The notes below the pieces were generated by a model. It worked only from the letters and a program-made list of their open reading frames with translations. It had not been told where the DNA came from and searched no databases. Positions 1-8,562 of a stretch of 32,472 nucleotides of DNA are shown in pieces. Every line of letters starts with the position of its first letter. Within the stretch, counting starts at the first letter, position 1. Origin of the DNA: Sphaeroforma arctica JP610 (taxonomy: Eukaryota; Opisthokonta; Ichthyosporea; Ichthyophonida); the NCBI RefSeq assembly GCF_001186125.1, contig NW_014040446.1, forward strand, positions 56,262-88,733, given 5' to 3'. The position numbers and the translations under genes were made by a program.

Positions 1-2
1 TA

Positions 3-350
3 CCGAATTCATCTGTGGTCTGGTGCGGCATTGGCTTACCCCCATCCTCGCTTCTCGACCGGATTATGACGGATAACCTGGTCCTTCTCGGTATTTCGTA
101 CTCTGCACTAACCCATTCCGCGGCATTACACGGCGCAGACCCGATCCGTACCACAGAGGTGGGTACTCTACTTAGTAGGTCAGCAAGCGAATATATGGAA
201 CATTCGATAGTAGCAGTGTTTTGTCAACACCGGACCGAATTGACTCAGCACATATCTTCCATTGTCGACTCACTTGGCCCAAGCTTCAAACGGGAATTTA
301 CTGACCACTTCTTCCCATCAATCTTTCCTGAACCACTACAGCGACTATGA
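3..350 (+). pseudogene. C-terminal part of a Ty3/gypsy-type gag
   Basis: The frame is already open at the left edge, so the protein is cut by the window, not by a start codon; the first visible ATG is internal. About 115 residues are visible, helical and without recognisable motifs, ending in TGA at 348-350. I call it gag only from position: it sits directly upstream of a zinc-knuckle-like peptide, a retropepsin and a gypsy reverse transcriptase in the usual gag-pol order. A capsid origin is an inference. It does not overlap the gag start seen at 6262-7063, so the two may be different ends of the same ancestral protein. Confidence 0.5.
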
Positions 351-422
351 GAGCCATACCATATGTTCATACATTGTATCATCCTTACTTGCCATTTTTG
401 AAATAAATAATATTATCCCTAT

Positions 423-509
423 ATGAAAGAGTGTACTACTTGCAAGAGTACTAACGGCTGGCACAAAAATGATTGTAAGGACATACCGGACGTCCAAATT
501 AAGCACTGA
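423..509 (+). pseudogene. Nucleocapsid-like zinc-knuckle peptide
   Basis: A short reading frame beginning at ATG 423 contains Cys-x2-Cys-x6-His-x3-Cys (about 432-476), close to but not identical with the retroviral CCHC knuckle (Cx2Cx4Hx4C). It shares the frame of the gag fragment to its left but is separated from it by stops. Position between gag and protease supports a nucleocapsid function, binding of element RNA. The altered spacing may reflect decay or a divergent knuckle. Confidence 0.45.
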
Positions 510-540
510 CAGTTCCATGTGTGTGCACTAAAGCAAGATT

Positions 541-864
541 ATGAGAAAAAAGTTCAATAAAATCTATACCAAAGGAGATGAACGTATATTACAAACCCTT
601 TATGTAAATGGAGAAAAATTGATAGCACTTTTTGATCCAGGGGCTGAAGTCTCTGCTATCTTACGCCGAGTAGTCTACGCTACAGATATAGCTATCCATA
701 ACGAAACAACTAATTTAATCTTGGGAAATGGCAAAGTCACCACTTGCTAAGAAGCCACTGGCTATGCACACATAATGTTGTCAGATAGAAGTGAAGTAAA
801 GACTCACCTAATCGTTACTGACGTCTCAGAAATACAATTTAATTATAGGTATGACTGATCTTCT
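541..864 (+). pseudogene. Retropepsin-like aspartic protease, first copy
   Basis: The frame from 541 encodes a strand-loop with Asp-Pro-Gly-Ala-Glu-Val-Ser, the position of the Asp-Thr/Ser-Gly catalytic loop of retropepsins, followed by a GNGK stretch. The usual Thr/Ser after Asp is Pro here. An in-frame TAA at 748-750 breaks it, and the frame then continues to a terminal motif of the gypsy protease type only after a shift near 850. In an intact element the enzyme would release gag and pol proteins inside the particle. This copy is part of a 255-bp tandem duplication. Confidence 0.65.
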
Positions 865-1119
865 GGAGAAAAAGTGATAGCACTTTTTGATCCAGGGGCT
901 GAAGTCTCTGCTATCTCACGCCGAGTAGTCTACGCTACAGATATAGCTATCCATACAGAAACAACTAATTTAATCTTGGGAAATGGCAAAGTTACCACTT
1001 GCTAAGAAGCCATTGACTATGCACATATAATGTTGTCAGATAGAAGTGAAGTAAAGACTCACCTAATCGTTACTGACGTCTCAGAAATACGATTTAATTA
1101 TAGGTATGACTGATCTTCT
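610..1119 (+). repeat. 255-bp tandem duplication inside the protease
   Basis: 610-864 and 865-1119 are near-identical head-to-tail copies (offset exactly 255 bp, equal to 85 codons). Both share the same TAA after the Thr-Thr-Cys codons and the same missing-base frameshift near the end, so these lesions most likely predate the duplication. Few substitutions separate the copies, so the duplication looks recent compared with the loss of function. Confidence 0.9.
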
Positions 1120-1429
1120 CAGTTTAGGTATAACTCTCACTGGTCTGCCTAATGGGTTAGACTCAAATAAAGATCAGTCAGGTGATAACACGTTAAAGAT
1201 ACCTAAATCTTCAGAAGGTGAAGCAAAGGATATGATTCCGCACTTTACCGATATAATTATGGACTTAATTATACAAAACAGAAAGATTGCAATAACCGAC
1301 TGGTGTATGTTTAAGTTCTCTAACGGGTACGTTAAGCTTGACTTGACAAACTTCGACTTCTCTAAGTTAAAGTGTCCTTCACAACTACGTGAGTTGGAGA
1401 CACAAAGACGTTGTCAAAACCCAAATTGA
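1106..1429 (+). pseudogene. Protease end and pol linker of gypsy element
   Basis: The frame starts at the ATG of a Gly-Met-Thr-Asp-Leu-Leu segment that corresponds to the conserved C-terminal strand of retropepsins (usually G-M-D-F-L), then about 90 residues of linker leading to the reverse transcriptase. It overlaps by 41 bases, in another frame, the ORF that carries the RT fingers. A +1 type shift is therefore needed to read on; this is more likely decay than programmed frameshifting because the rest of pol is also broken. Confidence 0.55.
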
Positions 1430-2171
1430 AGATTGGTTAAAACAGGGTCTAATTGAAATCAATTATGATGCAACCCCAGTTAACTTAGCTCTCTTAGCGG
1501 TCGATCAAAATAAATCTGATGGATTGTTTAGTAAAACAAGAGTAGTACTAGACCTGTCGCCAATCAACAAACTAATTCCGCAACATAGTTTTCCCTCAAC
1601 AAAGATAAGTGAGATACTACGCAAAATGGAAGGTGCGACTGTAGACTTAAAAGTTGCACTTCATCAATTACAAATATATGAGCCGCATAGGAACTACTTT
1701 TCCTTTACTTGGCAAGGTAAGAAGTACCAGTTTAAAGGTGCACCTGAAGGCTTACACATGTTACCTTCTTTCTTCCAACAAGTTATGATGGAACTATTTA
1801 CGGACCTGTCGGATAACGTTTCAGTATATATAGATGATATGATTATCTTTACAAAGACAGCACATGAACATGCTAAACTCGTTAAAGAAGTCTTAAAGCG
1901 ACTGAACCATCCCAAACTTAAGATTAACGAGGACAAGTGTTATTTTGCTAAAGATACTATACGCTTACTTGGTTACAAGGTATCTGGAGCAGGGGTAGAA
2001 ATTGATCCTGGCAAGAAACAATTTCTGTTGGATTTATCAACACCAATTACTGGAAGAGATGTGAACTCTGTATGTGGGTTTGTTAACTTCTTCTCGGATT
2101 CGGTACCTCATCTTAAAGCCTTTCAGTCACCTACTGCTGCACAAAGGACCAGTGGGAAAGCTTTGGACTAG
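1389..2171 (+). pseudogene. Ty3/gypsy reverse transcriptase
   Basis: About 260 residues hold the RT domain: an N-terminal helix ending in GLIE, the R-V-V-L-D-L-S-P-I-N-K block, a substrate-pocket segment (VDLKVALHQLQI) where the usual Ala-Tyr is altered, the F-K-G-A-P-E-G-L block, and the catalytic Tyr-Ile-Asp-Asp-Met loop near residue 147. The first catalytic Asp is present (VDLK) and so are both Asp of YIDD. The reading frame is lost near the connection region and ends at TAG 2169-2171. The active enzyme copies element RNA into cDNA inside virus-like particles. The YIDD plus VPHLKAF pattern is typical of Ty3/gypsy rather than copia or DIRS. Confidence 0.88.
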
Positions 2172-2650
2172 GGAATGTGATGATGCATTTAAGCTAGTCA
2201 AAAGTAAAAGTAGTGGACGCACCCATTTTGCAATATCCTGTGGATGGCGTCCCATTCCAAGTAGCGACCGATGCTTCAGATCGAGCGGTAGGTGGAGTGC
2301 TATACTAAACGATAAATGGTAAACCGCGCTACATACAATTCTTTAGCAAGAGTTATAATAAGAGTCAACGTAATTACCCTACCGTTAAACAAGAGCTCCT
2401 TGCGATAGTTACTGCGCAAAGACAGTTTAAAGACTACCTTTATGGAAGTTACTTCACTGTCGCCTGTGATCAAAAGTCTTTAACATATTTAAAGGACATG
2501 AACCCTGATTCACAGTTGGTGAGCCGCTGGCATGACATTATTGCTAAGTTCGCTTTTAACATTACACACATACCAGGAATACATAATCATCTTCCTGACA
2601 TGCTCTCTCGACTTGTCCCTGACTACCAGAAAACAGTTAAAGAGCTATTA
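2172..2650 (+). pseudogene. Gypsy RNase H domain, frameshifted
   Basis: Two frames together encode a Ty3/gypsy RNase H: a Thr-Asp-Ala-Ser-Asp block near 2265-2280 (first catalytic Asp), then Phe-Phe-Ser-Lys-Ser-Tyr, the Tyr-Pro-Thr-Val-Lys-Gln-Glu-Leu-Leu-Ala block containing the catalytic Glu (about 2376-2405), Asp-Gln-Lys-Ser-Leu (second Asp), and the C-terminal His-Ile-Pro-Gly-Ile-His-Asn...Asp block. A frameshift near 2205 and an in-frame TAA near 2308 interrupt it. From about 2320 the frame is continuous with the long ORF that runs to 3898. RNase H would remove template RNA during reverse transcription. Confidence 0.8.
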
Positions 2651-2689
2651 GCAACCGATTGGATGCTTAATAAGAAATGGTTTAACCTC

Positions 2690-3080
2690 GCCCAATCAAG
2701 ATGGGGTCCATTTACTATTGATATGTTCGCCGCAGAACATAACAAACAGGTTTCTGATTATAGGTCGTTGACTCATCCTAAAGGGAATGCCTTTCAACTT
2801 GACTTATCAAAGCATAATGCGTGGGCTAACCCACCTTGGCAACTTATCGCACAGTTGTTAAATTATGTTAATATTACTAAATCTACCATTACGCTGTGTT
2901 GTCCCTTACGTAGCTCTGACCCATGGATACGTGATTTAATTAATATGATACAAGACGAGCCTATCTATGTCGACCGTGAAACCGACACGTTCTTGTATCA
3001 GGGATCCTTTTCTATTAAGAAGACACCTTGGAAACACACCATCGTTTGTCGCATCGGTCCTGCAGGTACCACTAAGTGGA
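2690..3080 (+). pseudogene. DIRS-like DNA-methyltransferase-type domain in gypsy pol
   Basis: Directly after RNase H, in the same ORF, residues about 69-185 (counting from the ATG at 2498) read W-G-P-F-T-I-D-M-F-A, then N-x-A-F-Q-L-D, then A-W-A-N-P-P-W at 2819-2839, then a Leu-rich helix and a C-C-P-L-R strand. Asn-Pro-Pro-Trp is the form of motif IV in N6-adenine/N4-cytosine methyltransferases, and the D-[ML]-F-A...N-P-P-[WF] layout matches the module that follows RNase H in DIRS1/PAT-type elements. Placing it in a Ty3/gypsy pol, before integrase, is unusual to my knowledge. Whether it was ever an active methylase cannot be judged from sequence alone. Confidence 0.6.
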
Positions 3081-3469
3081 AACCCTCAACCGAGTTCTTA
3101 GCTAAACTAGAGGAGTCTAAGGAGTTTGAACAAAAGCTCAAGACTCGTACAACACATGCACCCAACAAGAATGCAGTTGAGGTAATGCCGATTGAGACGG
3201 CATTAGATCGTAAAAACATGAAACTAGCTAAGGCCATGGATCAAAGACTCAAAACTCTGAGAGAACCTGAAGCTCGCACTCAACTACTTAAAGCGCTGCT
3301 TAAAGAACAGCCAGGAGTTGCGAAACAACTGAAGAAGATACTTCAACAATCTAATGTTGTTAACTACGTATCTCAGGAGTCTACCCCTTCTGATACTGAA
3401 GTTGTCCTATCTAACGGGACTATGTTTCATCCAGCCAGCGAAACACAGAATCTGACTGACTTAGAAGAG

Positions 3470-4281
3470 CTCGAGAGTAGAGTTAAAATAAAACATGATT
3501 TAACTCATCGAGCATATGAGCATATTTATAAGATGGGTATTCGTGCAGGGCTTGATCACCCGGCGCTGAAAGAAACCATACGTGAGGTATACCGACGCTG
3601 TACTGATTGTGAAAAGAACCAGATCAAGCGCTACGGTTGGGCACCCCTAAAAAGTGTGACAGAAGACCGACCGATGCGCCGAGTCATAGCCGATTTGGTT
3701 AAACTCCCGCGATCCAAGCATACTGGCGATGTATATATCTGTCATTTCTTATGTGTGGCTTCGGGCTATAACTTGCTTTATGCAATACCAAACAAACGCC
3801 CGCAAACAGAGGCAGAGTTATGCTATCACGTCTTTAATGACTTCGGTTTCCCCCGAGCACTATGTTTTGATAACGGTAGTGAGTTTGTACTGACGTAATG
3901 GAGGCACTTATACTTGTATCCGGCATGACCCATAGGCGTGGTGTTCCTTATAAACCTCAAACGCAGGGTGCAAATGAGACGCGTCATAGAGAACTAAAGA
4001 GGCTATTGAGTACCGCACTAGATGACGTTGAGGATATGTGGCCTTATCATTTGAAATGGGTTCAGACTCAAATGAATAACTGCATGAATCCTCAAACTGG
4101 AACACTCTCGTTTCACTATTTCTTTGGCCGCTATAGTGAATTACAAGCAACGTTTGACAAAACTGCGCCCGAGAAACACGTTCCTCCGTGGCTACAAAAG
4201 ATCAAGCATATGCAGAACGTTTTTTACCCTTGTTTACTCGAGCACAAAAATCGTGTCCTACTTAAAGCGTATGACCGGTAA
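3470..4281 (+). pseudogene. Gypsy integrase (HHCC zinc domain and D,D,E core)
   Basis: The N-terminal zinc-binding motif is visible as His-x3-His...Cys-x2-Cys (about 3505-3615). The catalytic core follows with Ile-Ala-Asp-Leu-Val (first Asp) and Phe-Asp-Asn-Gly-Ser-Glu-Phe (second Asp, about 3868-3888). The frame then meets TAA at 3896-3898. In another frame (3898-4281) the last catalytic block continues as P-Q-T-Q-G-A-N-E-T-x-H-R-E-L-K, carrying the third acidic residue. The enzyme would insert element cDNA into chromosomes. One stop and one frameshift inactivate this copy. Confidence 0.85.
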
Positions 4282-4349
4282 AATAACACTAAGAACATTG
4301 TTCAGTTTAAAGTTGGCGATATGTTAATATTATAAATCGCAATGCCAAC

Positions 4350-4907
4350 GTTACCGAACTCTCTTCTAAGACAATTAGACCTTTTGATATTTCCTACCAT
4401 GATGAGAAGTGTGATACTTACGAAGTGAATAACATAGATGGTACTAGCATAACTAATCTAGGCACTAACCGTATCCCAACCTCCGAACTCTCATTTGCTC
4501 GCTCATTTGATTCTGATGTCCCAGTTATGGAGCCACAAGTCAAAGATATAATTGACAAAACATTCGAAGACGGTTACACTTACCATAAGACCCGTTTTAT
4601 GGATGGGACAGTAGCTTGGCTAACCTCCGATGCGTTTCGTGAATCTCGCGACTTCCTTCGTATTTTTAATAAGAAATGGAATAAGCGTTTACATAAGAAC
4701 ACACGAGATAAACGGAAAGGGTTTCCTCGGGTGACTACAAACCCGGATGGATCTGAAATTCCCTATTTGCCACCTACTTCCTGTGTGACTAAATTTTCTG
4801 ATCTGCTTACCAACAGAGCAGAAAATTATTCGAGCTTACTTACTAATGAAGAACAACCTTTGACTATTATCTTACCAAGTAATAAACGTAAGGCGCCTAC
4901 ATCGTAA
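4350..4907 (+). pseudogene. Integrase C-terminal tail with chromodomain-like segment
   Basis: The open frame from 4425 (no break upstream until about 4340) ends at TAA 4905-4907. Residues about 35-85 read V-K-D-I-I-D-K...Y-x-x-x-R-F-M-D-G-T-V-A-W-L...F-x-x-x-R-D-F-L-R-I-F, which has the spacing of a chromodomain (hydrophobic strand, Tyr and Trp cage positions, C-terminal helix). Such modules at the integrase end define chromoviruses and steer integration to marked chromatin. The remaining 70 residues are basic and Thr/Pro-rich. The chromodomain call is by pattern only. Confidence 0.45.
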
Positions 4908-5069
4908 TTGGTTACTGGACCAAATACTAAACGACATAGACTACAACATGAGTCTTGAACTCGTACATATAGGCACATACTTACTCGATATGCCATGACC
5001 GAAACCGTTTTACTTTGGCTTTCGCTTTACGAACTAGATCGTACCTTCACGTACGTCCGTAGTCCTAAA

Positions 5070-5097
5070 AGCAACTGGGGGCAGCTACTGGGGGCTA
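5070..5097 (+). other. Polypurine-tract-like sequence before the LTR
   Basis: Two runs of five G (CTGGGGGC, twice) end just before TATGTAGAAATACGG at 5096. A G-rich primer for plus-strand synthesis next to a TGT-starting LTR is standard for gypsy elements. It suggests the full LTR begins at 5098, which is 364 bp upstream of where similarity to the second LTR copy starts. Confidence 0.45.
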
Positions 5098-6127
5098 TGT
5101 AGAAATACGGCCTCCGGTCAGTCTAAAACATCAAGATAACACATTGGTTTTCAATTGTATTGAAAATAATCTAATACAAGTTCTCTTTCCAATATTTCCA
5201 AAGTGTTCTAAATTCACTTTGATGGCTCCAATAGCCCGAGTATTTGGTGTGACTCATTTACTTGGACCTATTTGAGACGATAGTAGATGTAAAATATTAT
5301 AAACATAATTTTATAATATCTGAACTACTACTTACAGGTTTTTGTCTTCCCGCCAATCTCCAAAATCCAATAAGTCTTTTTCAGTTTTTTTACTTTTCTT
5401 CAGATTGAACTTTATATATATTAGCTAATGTATTAACTTGACTTACGTTCTTATGTCTATCTGTAAAAGCCTGGCCTCTGTATTAGAATCTTGTAATATA
5501 AACGTACTCTTAATAGTACGTAAACCGTACTCTTAAAAGTATGTAAACTTAACTTTTCCTTAAATGGTTTTTAACGGTTTTTATTAATTAAATATCTTTT
5601 CCATTTTACATATCAGATATTTGGACAAGGCCATTAAAAGGCCCCAGTAAAATACCAAACATAAGATTTGGTCTAGTTCTATTAATAGAACTATATTTAC
5701 TTTCCAAATCTATTTATATCTGAACACTTCGGTAGCGAGACGGCTCAACCGAACATAGGTTTCTAAGGACTATTAGCGTTGCTATGGACAGCAGGAGTAT
5801 TTTTCTTTTTTCTAATATTTTTCTTCTAAAGATAGGATTTTATGAGTCTCTCAGATTCTCCCCAACGAAACGTACCATAGTTTCTAATAGAGCGACAACG
5901 AAACACTAAATAAAATCCCTTCGGCGAAAACAGTACCGAGAGGATTATATATAGGCAATGTCTCAGCCTCACAATCCCTCAGAGTATTGCTGTTTTCACG
6001 AGGCATACCTGACTTTACTAAAAGACTCCTTTCGTGTATTTACATTGAATTTAATTATACTTAGACTTAACTTAAGCGTTTAAATACTCTAAGGCGTTAA
6101 TATCGCCTTGATAGACCGAAAATTACA
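5098..6127 (+). repeat. LTR 1 (3' LTR of the gypsy element, shared with the next unit)
   Basis: The segment 5462-6127 (TGTAA...TTACA, 666 bp) matches 7039-7784 at high identity and has perfect 5-bp inverted ends. The PPT-like run and a TGTAG start at 5098 suggest the true LTR is 1030 bp, of which the second copy kept only the right-hand part. It contains a TATA-like word near 5945, paired words CGTACT/AGTACG near 5503-5520, a perfect 20-bp palindrome at 5674-5693, AAGGCG/CGCCTT at 6092-6110, and a long imperfect hairpin at 5925-6000. Promoter and polyadenylation functions are inferred from its identity as an LTR. Confidence 0.8.
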
Positions 6128-6261
6128 CATTTTGAAGTTAGCAAAGGTATTAACTACTTAGACTACTTAAACGTAAAGGTAGATAACTATCACTTTTTTT
6201 TCTTCCTAAGCACAGTCATTTATTCCTTAAGAGAAAACGACTGAAGTGATAAGTCAAGATT
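6128..6261 (+). other. Leader between LTR 1 and the second gag
   Basis: This 134-bp untranslated leader follows the TTACA end of LTR 1. A primer-binding site should start within a few bases of 6128, but I see no clear match to the 3' end of a common tRNA (no TGG start). Self-priming, as in Tf1-type elements, or decay would explain this. Confidence 0.35.
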
Positions 6262-7063
6262 ATGACAAAGAAAGACAAGACACCTGTAAAGAAACGCCAA
6301 GGCCGAACGTAAGAAGATGGAGAGAGAAGCCGCTAGCGCTGCCGCAGAAGCAACCGCCGCTGCTGCCGATGCGTTTAACCGCACTGTAGCCGAGGCACTT
6401 GTCTCCAACATTGATAGTCAGCACAATGCTTCGGATTAGGATGTAACCACTCCGATTAAGGAGACTACTCCTACAGATAGAGCCCGAGGGGCAACTATTG
6501 CCTCAACTTCGAAGCTCGCATTGACGAAGCCAAGATGTGAGACAAGGGACACGTCTCAAAACGTCCCACCCAATTCTTCTGACGAAACTCAGAAAGAAAA
6601 GCCCCCAATTATAGGGGACAAAGACGAATCTCAAAAGGTACCTATACTGGAACCAGAAGAGGAGACAAACTCAAGTGGCAAACCCGAATCTACGTCCGAG
6701 ACCACTGAGCCAACGCGCATAAGTAAGTTAATTACTGAAAACACTGATCTTAAGAATTAGTTAGCCAACCTTAAGAAAAGCAGGACTGTTGAACATGTAG
6801 ATCGAATGTATGGATCAGGAAAACACGCACAGCACTTACGCGAACATGTTTCTCCGGGCACTACTGCAGCCTTACAGAAGTGGACAGAGCGCCGGCTGGC
6901 AATTACACCCGGAAAGTGTAAGGACCTGAGCGCCAAACCTGTGGCAGTTGACCCAGATGTGCTCATTGTATCTATACCTTACGAGGTACTACCGCCAGAA
7001 CTCCAGGCTAATTATTCGCCTATTCTAACACCCGGACATGTAATAGCCGGGCCTCCACATTAG
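6262..7063 (+). pseudogene. N-terminal gag of a second, internally deleted gypsy unit
   Basis: An ATG at 6262 opens a basic start (T-K-K-D-K-T) that is broken by a one-base shift after 16 codons. The other frame continues with an Ala/Glu-rich stretch (about 6315-6445) likely to form a coiled coil, then a Ser/Thr/Glu/Pro-rich acidic linker (6521-6760), then after a TAG a folded-looking segment (6806-7063). The last eight codons run into the second LTR copy, so the frame ends by accident at a deletion junction near 7039. No protease, RT or integrase follows: the body of this unit is gone. Confidence 0.55.
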
Positions 7064-7784
7064 ACTCTATGTTATAAACGTACTCTTAAGCAGTACATAA
7101 ACTATAAACCTACTCTTAATAGTACGAGGAACTTAAGTTTCCTAAATGGGTTTTAACGGTTTTATTAATCAATACCTTTTCCATTTTACCTATCAGATAT
7201 TTAGACAAGGCCATTAAAAGGCCCCTATAAAATACCAAGCATAAGATTTGGTCTAGTTCTATTGATAGAACTATATTTACTTTCCAAATCTATTTATATC
7301 TGAATACTTCGGTAGCGAGATGGCCCGACCGAACATAGGTTTCTAAGGACTATTAGCGTTGCTTAGTGTATCCTCCGTTTAGCCAACCAGATGTGCCAGT
7401 CTGATGAAGGCTAAGTCCGTAATTCTTGCTAAGTGGCAAGTTATTGGTTAATGCAATTACTATGGACATCAAAAATATTTTTCTTTTTTCTATTCTTTTT
7501 TTTCTAAAGATATGATTTTATGAGTCTCTCGGATTCGCCCCAACGAAACATACCATAGTTTCTAATAGAGCGACAACGAAACACTAAACAAAATCCCTTC
7601 GGCGAAAACAGTACTGAGAGGATTATATATAGGCAATGTCTCAGCCTCACAATCCCTCAGAGTATTGCTGTTTTCACGAGGCATACCTAACTTTACTAAA
7701 AGACTCATTTCATTTACTTAGACTTAACCTACGCGTTTAATTACTCTAAGGCGTTAATATCGCCTTGATAGACCGAAACTTACA
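7039..7784 (+). repeat. LTR 2, 5'-truncated, with a 98-bp extra segment
   Basis: A direct repeat of 5462-6127 with the same ends (TGTAATAGCC start, TTACA end at 7784). It is 80 bp longer: about 98 bp present only here (7364-7461) and about 20 bp lost near 7710. The first 364 bp of the presumed LTR are missing, since gag lies directly to the left. LTR 1, the gag fragment and LTR 2 form a compact cassette. Confidence 0.85.
7364..7461 (+). other. 98-bp LTR 2-specific segment with hammerhead-like layout
   Basis: Absent from LTR 1, where the flanks GCGTTGCT and ATGGACA are joined. It contains CTGATGA at 7401-7407, preceded by CCAGT (7396-7400), which can pair with ATTGG (7443-7447). A GG/CC mini-stem (7409-7418) is followed by GTAA in place of the GAAA core, then a stem CTTGC/GCAAG (7425-7429 with 7436-7440) and TT before the closing strand. 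The order of elements is that of a type I hammerhead, but the core A-to-T change and a two-base bulge would probably abolish cleavage. Confidence 0.25.
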
Positions 7785-7892
7785 CCAGGAGAAATGCGGT
7801 CGGGGAAGATAAATCCGAAGCAAAGGGCAGCGCACTGAAGCGACCTATAGGCGAAAAGGGACGCGTAAATAAATAAAACATTGTTTTAATCT

Positions 7893-8020
7893 ATTGTATT
7901 AACGTATTTACAGTGTGTTCTTAACGTACGTACAAAGTGCTCAATGCGAGATTGTGTACAGATGTCTCGACGTATGAAGTCGTTGGAGGTGTCTATAGTA
8001 GCGATTTTGGCATGCACGGG
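7893..8020 (-). pseudogene. Distal fragment of DIRS-like ORF, unidentified
   Basis: Past the RNase H stop, a different frame stays open for about 45 codons (reading down to TAA near 7893), with an I-D-T-S-N-D-F-I-R-R stretch. It lies where the methyltransferase-like or tyrosine-recombinase part of a DIRS element should begin, but I recognise no motif. It stops about 110 bp before the end of LTR 2. Confidence 0.25.
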
Positions 8021-8048
8021 CGCTTGCTCGGTTAGAACGCGCCGATGA

Positions 8049-8562
8049 TTAATTTATGTTCTTGTTCGAAAACATGGGTGTCGGCGCGGTGTGGAGGTGT
8101 GGTACGATTGACCGTGCCGTGTGCCAATAGCGCTGAGATATAGCGTCCGCAACCGTGTTAGCAACGCCTGCTATGTGCACACTAGTGATTTCGAAATCAT
8201 AGGGCGTTTCAGTTTCTGTTAGCATGCACAAGAGATTTAGCATCTCTTGCACTATGGCTGCAACGGCGCCCGTGTTGTCCGACAAGATGTTCACTGTATG
8301 CCCCTGTTACAGGTGTTCAAACATCTCTAAAGTGTTGTGAGTAGTTCCAGCGCCGTAATGGGGAAGAGCTTTTGATCCTCTGCTTGCTTGCGGTGATGAT
8401 GTGCGGCCCATGATATAAAGTATCATTCTCCTGTTGAAACATATTCGCCTTCGTTAAACGAGGTGCATGCATCGACAGCGACTGTTGCTTGTGATAAAGT
8501 GGACGTGTGAGTAGCGATGAGCCCGACCAATTTTGCAGCATGCGCCACGAAGCGACATCTGC
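8049..8562 (-). pseudogene. RNase H of a DIRS-like retroelement
   Basis: Reading on the - strand, residues from 8294 downward give Ile-Leu-Ser-Asp-Asn-Thr-Gly-Ala, the second catalytic Asp block of retroelement RNase H. It is followed by V-H-I-A-G-V-A-N-T-V-A-D-A-I-S, the C-terminal His...Asp block. The part between this and the RT (8295-8562) is split over several frames, with a TAA just upstream of the Asp block. The frame differs from that of the RT, so at least one frameshift lies between. Confidence 0.65.

Noticed and set aside
6220-6411. Short - strand Ala/Ser-rich ORF.
   Set aside because: It is the complement of the Ala/Glu-rich gag start on the + strand.
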